A program made the translations under genes and the position numbers. The notes below the pieces were generated by a model that saw nothing but the letters and a program-made list of their open reading frames with translations, was not told the origin of the DNA and did not search any database. DNA of 5,957 bases from SKVL01 sp051747785 (GTDB lineage: Bacteria; Patescibacteriota; Minisyncoccia; Phycocordibacterales; CSBR16-193), in NCBI GenBank assembly GCA_051747785.1, contig JBNJGN010000034.1, forward strand, positions 1-5,957, read 5' to 3'. Shown one piece after another: positions 1-5,056 of this stretch (positions are counted from its first letter, which is position 1; the number at the start of each line of letters is the position of its first letter).

Positions 1-2
1 TA

Positions 3-203
3 AAGATAAGAGGAGAAATTAAAAAAGTGTTATCATGGTTGCCGTTAAAGTCTAAACAGTTCGGAAATGTTTTAATATGTATATATAGTTGGAGTAAGTT
101 TTTAGTGCAATGTGGAAAGCGTTGGCTTTACTTAACGAAGATCAGGAGTAGGATAATCGGAAAAGGGATTGGCACTGAAGAAGATAGCAGGGGGGCGTTA
201 TAA
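3..203 (+). CDS. C-terminal end of an unrecognised protein (5' end outside window)
   Basis: The frame starting at base 3 is open from the window edge for 66 codons and ends at TAA 201-203. The encoded peptide is basic, with a W/Y/R-rich middle (KRWLYLTKIRSRIIGKGIG) and an acidic tail ending EEDSRGAL. In DNA this AT-rich, 66 codons without a stop is unlikely but not impossible by chance. An internal start is conceivable: AGGAG at 11-15 lies 11 bases before a GTG at 27, a long spacing, so continuation from outside the window is preferred. I do not recognise the family. It is on the same strand as the hydrolase downstream, but an extended -10 promoter lies between them, so they need not share a transcript. 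Confidence 0.4.
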   Translation, partial: KIRGEIKKVLSWLPLKSKQFGNVLICIYSWSKFLVQCGKRWLYLTKIRSRIIGKGIGTEEDSRGAL

Positions 204-235
204 ATTGAGATTAGATATTTCTAGCAATTAAAATA

Positions 236-244
236 TGATAGAAT
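236..244 (+). promoter_or_regulatory. Extended -10 promoter candidate for the hydrolase gene
   Basis: TGATAGAAT is an extended -10 element (TG, one base, then TAGAAT). No good -35 is seen 16-18 bases upstream, which extended -10 promoters tolerate. Transcription would start near 251 and give a leader of about 40 bases to the ATG at 291. Confidence 0.4.
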
Positions 245-290
245 GTGAGCTCTTTTTAGTTTAAACAGATTTAATTTAAGAGTTTTTAAC

Positions 291-1208
291 ATGAAAGTAA
301 ATAGAAAGATAATATCAATATCAGTATTAATATTTGTAGTTATAACTATTCCGGCGATAGCACATTATAAAACAGGTGTTTTTTCTCCTGATACCATAGA
401 TGAAACAGATAAAATTGAATGGGAACATAACAAAGATGGCCTCATAGCGGGTCAAGATTCATTTGTTTTGGATGGTAGCCGTGAACAGTGTTGGCTTTTA
501 ATTCATAGTTACACATCAACTCCAGATGAAATGAGGGAATTAGCTAATGTTTTAAATGAAAAGTTTGGGGAATACATATCAGCCCCTCGTCTAAAAGGGC
601 ATGCAAAATTACCAAGTGAGTTGGAGGATCTTTCTTTGAGAGATTGGTATGATCAGATAGAAGTTGATTATGTAAATTTGTCTGAAAGGTGTGAGGGTGT
701 TAGTGTTGTAGGGTCTTCAATAGGAGGAATTATCGCGATACGACTTGCGGAAGATCACGAAGTTGATTCAGTTTATGCGGTTAATTCTTTTTTTAATATT
801 CCATATAACTTTTATTACGTATTGAAGCCTGAAGTTTATTTAGAATTTCTAGGGCCACATCTTCATTATGTTAAGAAAAACAAAACCGGGAGAATTGCTG
901 ATCCTGAAGGGGGGCAAGAACACTTTTCGTATTTAAATTTACCACTTGAACCTATAATTAATTCAAAACAGTTTTTTATAGAAACAAAAAAAAATCTGGA
1001 CAGAATAAAGGAGCCAATATTCATAGCTCATTCTACAGAAGATCCGGTAAGTTCATTTGAGGGAGTTAGGGAGGCGTATGAAATGATCCCTTCAGAGGAT
1101 AAGAAGTTTTTGAAGGTAAGGAATTCTGAGCATATTTTACTTAGGGATTATGATAAATTGAAAATAATTAAGGGAGTTATAAAATTTGAAAAGAGTTTAA
1201 GGCAGTAA
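291..1208 (+). CDS. Exported alpha/beta hydrolase, carboxylesterase/monoacylglycerol lipase type
   Basis: This is a serine hydrolase of the alpha/beta fold, closest in pattern to the Est30-type carboxylesterases (COG1647 group). An N-terminal hydrophobic helix (residues 7-24) behind MKVNRK, ending in AIA before HYKTG, looks like a Sec signal peptide, so the enzyme probably acts outside the cytoplasm. The oxyanion-strand region is LLIHSYTSTPDEM (69-81), followed by PRLKGHAKLP and a DW motif (118-119), as in this family. The catalytic triad is visible: Ser143 in GSSIGG (141-146), Asp251 in STEDPV, and His281 in NSEHILL near the end. The usual HGFTGSP is changed to HSYTSTP. At 305 residues it is longer than the roughly 250-residue cytoplasmic relatives, mostly because of the export signal and linker. 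The start at 291 has only a weak ribosome binding site (AAGAG at 279-283), but it gives a proper signal peptide. The substrate is unknown; a short- to medium-chain acyl ester is likely. No clear terminator follows. Confidence 0.88.
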   Translation: MKVNRKIISISVLIFVVITIPAIAHYKTGVFSPDTIDETDKIEWEHNKDGLIAGQDSFVLDGSREQCWLLIHSYTSTPDEMRELANVLNEKFGEYISAPRLKGHAKLPSELEDLSLRDWYDQIEVDYVNLSERCEGVSVVGSSIGGIIAIRLAEDHEVDSVYAVNSFFNIPYNFYYVLKPEVYLEFLGPHLHYVKKNKTGRIADPEGGQEHFSYLNLPLEPIINSKQFFIETKKNLDRIKEPIFIAHSTEDPVSSFEGVREAYEMIPSEDKKFLKVRNSEHILLRDYDKLKIIKGVIKFEKSLRQ

Positions 1209-1257
1209 TGATAGATTTAATTGAAAAAGGAGAGAGGTAGATCAGGATAAAGAGTTT

Positions 1258-1279
1258 ATTTTCTTCTATAGAAGAAAAT
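1258..1279. repeat. Perfect 22-bp palindrome
   Basis: Half-site ATTTTCTTCTA (1258-1268) is followed with no spacer by its exact reverse complement TAGAAGAAAAT (1269-1279). It lies 50 bases after the hydrolase stop and about 230 bases before the next promoter. It could be a dyad operator for a dimeric regulator or a weak RNA hairpin. No T-run follows it, so it is not an intrinsic terminator. Confidence 0.7.
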
Positions 1280-1505
1280 GGCAAAATTACTTTTTTATAT
1301 GCTTATAGATTATCTTTCCCTGTAAAAGGTAATAAGGTTTTTTATTTCTTTTACTAGAGTTATTTTAAATTACGCACTTTGTCAATTTATTTAGGAGTTT
1401 TTCTAAAAAAGAGGGCTTTTATTTTGAATTAGTGCTTCTTTGTATAAAATTCTGTGTCCATGAAAAGGCTCTATATAGTATATCTGTGTGCGCCTCCTGG
1501 GGTAT

Positions 1506-1534
1506 TTGATTTATGCTTTTATATAATGTATAAG
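1506..1534 (+). promoter_or_regulatory. Promoter candidate for the tryptophan-rich membrane protein
   Basis: TTGATT (1506-1511) and TATAAG (1529-1534) are separated by an ideal 17 bases. Transcription would begin near 1541, leaving a leader of about 45 bases that carries the strong ribosome binding site of the gene at 1586. A second -10-like TATAAT at 1522-1527 has no matching -35. Confidence 0.45.
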
Positions 1535-1585
1535 TAAGATAGATATTTAAATCTGTTCATAAAAATAAAGTGATGGAGGTGCTTT

Positions 1586-2335
1586 ATGAATGGTCCCAGA
1601 AATCGTTTGCTTGGCTGGATCATGATGGTTTTACGGTATCTGCCCGGTTTACTGTTGTTTTTATTGTTATTATGGCTTCTGGCTACGGGGAGTTGGTTTC
1701 TTTTTTGGAATGAACCAGAGAAGGAGGTCCTAAAAGTTGAGTGGGTAAGGAGTTTTCCGGGGCAGATATGGAATAATGAAGAAGTTGCGGATATTAAGAT
1801 GGGTCCCAAAGCATCAGAACACTCTTTTGATGAATTTCTTGAGCAGGCGGACACGAGGGCAGTGCTGTTGGAGCAATTTAATTCATATAACGGCAAATTA
1901 GTGTTTACCGGATATCACTTTACTCCATTTGGTTGTACTCAATTTGCGCGTGCTGTCTATCCGTGGGCTTGGCAAAATAGATTTACAGGAAGTCTTCTCT
2001 ATGATTTTGGGGTGAGGCATATAGAAAAAGGAGTATATCAATTTTATGTAGAGAGAATCGATTATCTGGGTGTGCTGTTGTGGATATTTCTAATTGTATT
2101 CCTTTTTTTAACCCACAGAAGCTTTTGGGTCTGTAATCGGAGATCTCTTGCTGCTGTTGAGTTTTGTTCTAAATATATACCTGGATATTTATATAAGGAT
2201 GCGGCAGGGTACTACCCCTGGGTGACCAGAGAGCTGTACCATCGCGGTTATATTGCTTTGGCAAGTAGTTGGAGGCCTTGTACAGATAACCGGTTAAATG
2301 GAGATATGGTTATTGCGTGGGAGTCAGTACCTTAA
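1586..2335 (+). CDS. Unrecognised two-helix membrane protein, tryptophan-rich
   Basis: The start is well fixed: GGAGGT at 1575-1580 sits five bases before the ATG. The 249-residue protein has a basic N-terminus, a strong membrane helix at about 18-40, a loop of about 120 residues (41-159), a second helix at about 160-176, and a C-terminal domain (177-249) beginning with the basic stretch HRSFWVCNRR. Positive charges before helix 1 and after helix 2 suggest that both ends are cytoplasmic and the 41-159 loop lies outside. It carries 13 tryptophans (about 5 percent), many tyrosines and four cysteines (117, 183, 194, 232). I know no family with this layout and no catalytic motif stands out. The gene is somewhat richer in G+C than its neighbours, which may point to separate acquisition. 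With its own promoter and terminator it appears to be a single-gene unit. Confidence 0.85.
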   Translation: MNGPRNRLLGWIMMVLRYLPGLLLFLLLLWLLATGSWFLFWNEPEKEVLKVEWVRSFPGQIWNNEEVADIKMGPKASEHSFDEFLEQADTRAVLLEQFNSYNGKLVFTGYHFTPFGCTQFARAVYPWAWQNRFTGSLLYDFGVRHIEKGVYQFYVERIDYLGVLLWIFLIVFLFLTHRSFWVCNRRSLAAVEFCSKYIPGYLYKDAAGYYPWVTRELYHRGYIALASSWRPCTDNRLNGDMVIAWESVP

Positions 2336-2360
2336 ACCTGGAAAAAATAAAAGATCTTAC

Positions 2361-2395
2361 TAACCCGGTTTCTAAGGATGCCGGGTTATTTTTTT
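2361..2395 (+). terminator. Intrinsic terminator of the tryptophan-rich membrane protein gene
   Basis: TAACCCGG (2361-2368) pairs perfectly with CCGGGTTA (2381-2388) across a 12-base loop, followed by seven Ts (2389-2395). It lies 25 bases after the stop codon of the upstream gene. Confidence 0.92.
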
Positions 2396-2601
2396 AAATC
2401 CTTTTCGTAAATATATTTAAACGGAAGACAGTTCTTGGTGGAAGTATGGTAAAGTTAAAAATGACTTTATGAGTTGTTTTCAGTAGGTGTTATGTTTTAA
2501 GTGATTTTAGATTATATTGAAATAAGGGAGTGTTGACCTGATGTATAAAAGTTTTCGAGTGTAATAAAGGTAAGATGTTGTGAATAAGATAATTCAAATA
2601 G

Positions 2602-3375
2602 ATGTTTGAAATAATTATACTTTTAACGGCCGGCATCGGTGCCGGTTTGGTTACGGGATTTATTGGAGCCAGTGCGGTTATGGTGGCTGCTCCGCTTATG
2701 GTTGTTTTTTTGGGTTATACTCCCTATCTTGCTATAGGTGTAGCACTTTCTGTTGATGTCTTTTCTTCTTTGGCTGCAACTTTGGTTTATAAAAAAAATA
2801 ATAAATTAAACATAAAACCTGCATTAATTTTACTGTTTTCAGCTTTGGTTTTTGTAATAGTTGGAAGTTTAATTTCCGTAGACATACCGTCCATTTTACT
2901 AGGGGTGATTAGTGGATTCGGGATTACTTTAACTGGGATCTCAATATTCATAAAAAAAGAAGAAAACGGCTTGATCAAAATATTTGATATCTTTAGAAAG
3001 TATCAAACTCTGTCTCTTATTGGAATAGGGGTTTTGGTGGGGCTTAACGCCGGAATTCTCGGCGCTGGTGGGGGATTAATGATCCTAATGGTTTTGGTAA
3101 TGATTTTGAATTACGGTACTCATGAAGCTGTTGGCACTTCTGTTTTTTTGATGGTATTTATAGCTCTATTGGGCGGGATAGTCCATTATATAAATTCACC
3201 TTTTTCAGTAACCGCTTTAACAGTTGCCGCCTGTAGCGGGGTTTTGGGTGCCCTGATCTCTTCAAATCTGGCCAATAATTTTAAAGAAGAAGTTCTGAAT
3301 AAATTGGTCGGAAGTGCCATATTCTTACTCGGTATCATGCTAACATTAAAAAATGCCATGGACTTCTTCAGTTAG
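2602..3375 (+). CDS. TauE/SafE-family membrane transporter (DUF81)
   Basis: This is a polytopic inner-membrane permease of the TauE/SafE family, whose characterised members export sulfite, sulfoacetate or related organic anions. The 257 residues match the usual family length and give about eight membrane helices. Both glycine-rich repeats that mark the two halves are present: GIGAGLVTGFIGAS (11-24) and GLNAGILGAGGGLMIL (147-162). The hydrophilic connector between the halves is at about 117-136. The first repeat has ASAV where the second has the canonical AGGG. An in-frame TAG directly precedes the ATG, so no longer start exists, and the first helix begins at residue 3 as expected. There is no good ribosome binding site. 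A near-perfect -35 (TTGACC, 2533-2538) lies upstream but lacks a -10 at the right distance. No sulfur-metabolism gene is nearby, so the substrate cannot be inferred. No terminator is seen after the stop. Confidence 0.9.
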   Translation: MFEIIILLTAGIGAGLVTGFIGASAVMVAAPLMVVFLGYTPYLAIGVALSVDVFSSLAATLVYKKNNKLNIKPALILLFSALVFVIVGSLISVDIPSILLGVISGFGITLTGISIFIKKEENGLIKIFDIFRKYQTLSLIGIGVLVGLNAGILGAGGGLMILMVLVMILNYGTHEAVGTSVFLMVFIALLGGIVHYINSPFSVTALTVAACSGVLGALISSNLANNFKEEVLNKLVGSAIFLLGIMLTLKNAMDFFS

Positions 3376-3419
3376 TTATAGATAGATAGTTATGATCGGA
3401 AGAAGAAATAAAGGGGGTG

Positions 3420-4012
3420 GAAGAGGTTGCTGTAAGTTTCGATGAAAGGGAAGTAGGGTTAGGTCATGTTCCTTTCTTTGGAGAAGACTTTCGGATAATC
3501 CCACTGGTGTTCATGCTTGTTTTTCTCTCTTGCCTGCGGAGGTCCTTTTTGAGTGAGGTAAATTTGCATATCGGTGATCAAAGTAATTCTGAGATGTTCA
3601 CTAATCTTTTTACCTTGATCGTAAATCAATGTTTTTCGTATATCTCTAGGTAAGTTTGTTAATTCTTTGGCGAAGGCTTTTCTAACCGTCTCGGTGTCAA
3701 AAGAAGACAAAGGTGCCAATATAGTGTAACGGGTGATTTGCTCTATTAAAGCGCCCAAAGCCGAGCGACCGTATTTGCCTATGATGATGTCTCCTACCTA
3801 GTAACCTGCGAAGTAGACGGCCTAGACGAAGAAGTCTCCTGAGTTCTCCGGACGGACGAACGTAGAGATGTTGATAATCAGTCCATCCGCAATCTGTTTC
3901 GGGGATCAAAAGAGATTAAGTTTCTTCTTTATGTATCTCCACAGAATACTGTTTTGATTCAGTTTGTACTTGCCCTGTCTGTGTGATATGAGAGCGCGAC
4001 GCGCTTTCCAAG
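3420..4012 (-). pseudogene. Decayed IS30-family transposase remnant
   Basis: Pieces of one IS30-type transposase occur in the right order on the minus strand but in changing frames. From the 5' side: a piece ending KKKLNLF, a UGA at 3908-3906, then SPKQIADGL, in which the UGA replaces the tryptophan of the usual WSPEQIA; next, in another frame, YQHLYVRPSGELRRLLRLGR (usual YQxLYVxxRGELRR); then, back in the first frame, GDIIIGKYGRSALGALIEQ, ITRYTILAPL, ETVRKAFAKEL and LIYDQGKKISEH (to about 3570); then a third frame with NTSGIIRKSSPKKGT (usual NTNGLIRQYFPKGT). The DDE aspartates in GDIIIG and YDQGK remain, but the catalytic glutamate of NENTNG reads as methionine. The N-terminal helix-turn-helix part, segments between the pieces, and the C-terminus are missing, and no terminal inverted repeats were found. 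It is an old, inactive copy that probably helped to rearrange this region. Confidence 0.87.
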
Positions 4013-4064
4013 TAGATTTGGTGGGATCAAAAAGGGGTGTATGTTACTGATCTATTTTTGAATT

Positions 4065-4097
4065 AAAAAGAGGACGTGTGTAGACCGTCCTCTCTTT
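4065..4097 (-). terminator. Intrinsic terminator of the 64-residue gene, usable in both directions
   Basis: AGAGGACG (4069-4076) and CGTCCTCT (4086-4093) form a perfect 8-bp stem with a 9-base loop. On the minus strand the stem is followed by TTTTTAATT (complement of 4061-4069), so it closes transcription coming from the small gene at 4142-4336. In the plus direction the stem is followed by CTTT, a weaker tail. Confidence 0.87.
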
Positions 4098-4117
4098 ATC
4101 TAAAACTAAATATATAG

Positions 4118-4128
4118 CACCTCCTTTT
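4118..4128 (-). promoter_or_regulatory. Orphan ribosome binding site without a gene
   Basis: Read on the minus strand, AAAAGGAGGTG lies about 14 bases after the stop of the small gene, exactly where a second operon gene would be initiated. Downstream come only ATATATTTAG and short frames closed by stops before the terminator hairpin; there is no ATG. The site closely resembles the GGAGGTGCTTT that precedes the ATG at 1586. It is best read as the surviving leader of a deleted gene. Confidence 0.5.
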
Positions 4129-4141
4129 TATATAAAATAAG

Positions 4142-4336
4142 CTAAGCAACGGTTGCTGGTAAATCTTGTAGTTTTGGAGTATGGTGCATTTCGATGACTC
4201 TTTCGCACAGGCGTACCCTTTCCAGTAGGATCTTGGCTAGTTCCGGTTTTTTTAATTCATTTATACGGCGACAGTTCTCATAAAGAGTCAACATCTCCTC
4301 GCAGAAAGGTAAGTTTTTTTTCAGTAGCTCTTCCAT
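4142..4336 (-). CDS. Small helical protein of 64 residues, function unknown
   Basis: The gene has full expression signals: a plausible promoter (4379-4406), a strong AAGGAGG (4343-4349) six bases before the ATG, and a terminator downstream. The product is predicted to be almost wholly alpha-helical and charged, from MEELLKKN to about residue 52 (LCERVIEMHH), with a short non-helical tail ending LPATVA. It has three cysteines (12, 22, 44), no membrane segment and no signal peptide. The heptad-like spacing of leucines in LKKPELAKILLERVRL would suit a helical hairpin or a small dimer. I do not recognise a family. It could be a small regulator, an antitoxin-like protein or an adaptor, but nothing in the sequence selects between these. 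An orphan ribosome binding site just after it suggests a former two-gene operon whose second gene is lost. Confidence 0.75.
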   Translation of the reverse strand: MEELLKKNLPFCEEMLTLYENCRRINELKKPELAKILLERVRLCERVIEMHHTPKLQDLPATVA

Positions 4337-4378
4337 AATATTCCTCCTTAAATTTTAGGAATTTAATCAAATTATTTC

Positions 4379-4406
4379 TGTATATTTAGTTTTTGAAAAG
4401 AGCCAA
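4379..4406 (-). promoter_or_regulatory. Promoter candidate for the 64-residue gene
   Basis: On the minus strand TTGGCT (complement of 4401-4406) and TATACA (complement of 4379-4384) are 16 bases apart. Transcription would start near 4372, giving a leader of about 35 bases that carries the AAGGAGG site. Confidence 0.4.
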
Positions 4407-4470
4407 AGTAACTCTTATTTCTAGACTATCCAAATAAACCGTAGAAAACAAGTGGATAATAAGAAAGGGC

Positions 4471-4573
4471 TGATAAGGTGTTCTGTGACAAGGTTAAGGA
4501 TAGATCTATAAGATCCTTTTAAAATGATAAGGTATTTTAAACCCTGTTAGTGTTATAATGATCCTTTTAAAAT
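4471..4573. repeat. Interleaved short direct repeats around a promoter
   Basis: GATCCTTTTAAAAT occurs exactly at 4512-4525 and 4560-4573. TGATAAGGT occurs exactly at 4471-4479 and 4525-4533. The copy at 4512-4533 joins both units with a one-base overlap. The second GATCC repeat begins at the last base of the -10 region at 4551-4560 and covers the expected transcription start. AAGGAT (4496-4501) and ATCCTT (4513-4518) also form a 6-bp inverted repeat. The layout would suit binding sites of a regulator, or local duplication debris. The rest of 4407-4550 holds no supported gene. Confidence 0.55.
4551..4559 (+). promoter_or_regulatory. Extended -10 promoter (TGTTATAAT)
   Basis: This is a consensus extended -10: TG, one base, then a perfect TATAAT. 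No -35 consensus lies at the right distance. Transcription would start near 4566 and run to the right. No start codon with a usable frame follows before the terminator-like hairpin at 4641-4664. Confidence 0.5.
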
Positions 4574-4664
4574 TGAGTAGACGGTAAATTCAATTTTTAT
4601 CGAAAGAGTATCGGAATTTCTATCGCTTGATCATTTTCCGGTAAACCTGACGGGTTTGCTTTTT
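4566..4664 (+). ncRNA. Candidate small RNA of about 100 bases
   Basis: The interval lies between an extended -10 promoter and an intrinsic-terminator-like hairpin and contains no ATG; the TTG-initiated frames stop within a few codons. Near its 5' end AAAATTGA (4569-4576) pairs perfectly with TCAATTTT (4590-4597) around a 13-base loop, and the 3' end is the terminator hairpin. It would be antisense to the possible minus-strand frame that ends at 4597. I do not recognise a known RNA family. The call rests only on promoter, stem and terminator spacing. Confidence 0.3.
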
Positions 4665-4782
4665 GGAANNNNNNNNNNNNNNNNNNNNNNNNNNNNNNNN
4701 NNNNNNNNNNNNNNNNNNNNNNNNNNNNNNNNNNNNNNNNNNNNNNNNNNNNNNNNNNNNNNNNNNNNAGTATTTTTTTCAT
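4597..4782 (-). CDS. Possible minus-strand gene interrupted by the assembly gap
   Basis: Right of the gap an ATG at 4782 opens MKKI; left of it a minus-strand frame of 23 codons (ending EIPILFR) stops at TAA 4599-4597. Because the 100-N gap is of arbitrary length, nothing shows that the two ends are in frame or even belong to one gene, and another left-side frame (KKQTRQVYRKMIKR) is equally open. A perfect TATAAT (complement of 4797-4802) lies 14 bases before the ATG, which would give a very short leader and no ribosome binding site, as for the intact ASCH gene. The product is unknown. Confidence 0.25.
   Translation of the reverse strand: MKKIXXXXXXXXXXXXXXXXXXXXXXXXXXXXXXXXXXFQKANPSGLPENDQAIEIPILFR
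4641..4664 (+). terminator. Terminator-like hairpin before the gap
   Basis: GTAAACC (4641-4647) pairs with GGTTTGC (4653-4659), including one G-U pair, around the loop TGACG, and is followed by five Ts (4660-4664). In the plus direction it fits an intrinsic terminator for transcription starting near 4566. Confidence 0.5.
4669..4768. other. Assembly gap, 100 N
   Basis: Exactly 100 unknown bases is a conventional scaffold filler. The real distance and sequence are unknown, so any gene or frame drawn across it is unreliable, and even the adjacency of the two flanks depends on the scaffolding. Confidence 0.97.
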
Positions 4783-4849
4783 AAAATATGAGGTAGATTA
4801 TAGATCTTAGCTGAAAATCTCTTTCATTTACAACTATAACATAAAATGA

Positions 4850-4890
4850 GATCGTGCCGTAGGTCTTTTATGTTTATTTAAACTCAAAAG
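4850..4890. repeat. Diverged direct copy of the ASCH gene end (matches 5542-5582)
   Basis: Aligned without gaps, 34 of 41 bases agree with 5542-5582, including the identical runs GGTCTTTTAT and AAACTCAAAAG. The match covers the last codons of the intact ASCH gene plus about 25 bases beyond its stop, in the same orientation, 692 bases away. Confidence 0.7.
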
Positions 4891-4903
4891 TATCAAGTTT
4901 TTT
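4874..4903 (-). pseudogene. Last nine codons of a lost second ASCH-domain gene
   Basis: On the minus strand this encodes KKLDTFEFK followed by TAA, against KFGLIAFEFE and TAA in the intact ASCH gene at 5566-5907. The match continues past the stop codon, so it is a duplicated gene end rather than chance. Upstream of 4903 in the minus direction the similarity stops and an unrelated plus-strand frame begins, so the body of this copy has been deleted or replaced. Confidence 0.6.
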
Positions 4904-4904
4904 G

Positions 4905-5045
4905 TACTGGGGAGTTAAAGTTAACCAAATTGATGAAAAGAGTGATGATAACTGGTACTATTTAGCTAAAAGGTTAGTAAATAGAAGAACAGAAAAGGTG
5001 TTAGGATCATCTGTAGGTGAACCATTTCTGTTATTAACAGATTAA
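4905..5045 (+). pseudogene. C-terminal fragment of an unrecognised protein, start lost
   Basis: A frame without an ATG encodes 46 protein-like residues beginning YWGVKVNQIDEKSDDNWYY, with LAKRLVNRRTEKVLGSS in the middle and EPFLLLTD at the end, before TAA 5043-5045. The frame is open from 4863, but its first part is antisense to the ASCH tail, so the genuine part probably starts near 4902-4905. TTG at 4902 has no ribosome binding site. The balanced, charged composition looks like real coding sequence, with a YWGVKV beta-strand followed by a helix. The family is unknown. It ends 11 bases before the next gene on the same strand, so the two may once have formed an operon. Confidence 0.45.
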
Positions 5046-5056
5046 TTTAATTTAAT

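Larger units (their letters stand above)
1209..1585. other. Intergenic stretch with palindrome and promoter, no supported gene
   Basis: These 377 bases hold no frame with a credible start. The only fair-sized open stretch on the plus strand begins at 1241 and runs about 38 codons without ATG, GTG or TTG at its head, so it is not called. The stretch contains a perfect palindrome at 1258-1279 and a promoter at 1506-1534. A 7-bp inverted repeat GTAAAAG/CTTTTAC with a 19-base loop (around 1322-1354) is too AT-rich to call a terminator. Confidence 0.6.

Noticed and set aside
1241..1357. Open stretch of about 38 codons after the hydrolase
   Set aside because: There is no start codon at its head, no homology recognised, and the length is within chance for AT-rich DNA.
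1519..1896. Minus-strand open frame of 125 codons
   Set aside because: It overlaps the well-supported gene at 1586-2335 on the opposite strand, lacks a ribosome binding site and has a composition typical of antisense frames.
2533..2567. TTGACC as the -35 of a promoter for the TauE/SafE gene
   Set aside because: The nearest -10-like sequences are 5 and 23 bases away, outside the workable range, so no promoter is called.
2787..2978. Minus-strand open frame of 63 codons
   Set aside because: It lies wholly inside the TauE/SafE gene on the other strand, without start signals.
3417..3653. Plus-strand open frame of 78 codons
   Set aside because: It is antisense to clear IS30 transposase motifs on the minus strand and has no family resemblance of its own.
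3906..3908. In-frame UGA at a conserved tryptophan as evidence for a UGA=Trp (or Gly) genetic code
   Set aside because: The same transposase also has several frameshifts and deletions, so it is simply decayed; the intact genes use UGG for Trp and GGN for Gly and contain no internal UGA. Stops being only TAA/TAG in six or seven genes is too small a sample.
3902..4032. GGGATCAAAA repeated at 3902-3911 and 4023-4032 as insertion target duplication
   Set aside because: The left copy is inside the transposase coding remnant, so it cannot flank the element; likely coincidence.
5028..5040. Inverted repeat CTGTTA-T-TAACAG
   Set aside because: It lies within the codons of the C-terminal fragment ending at 5045 and is short; probably incidental.
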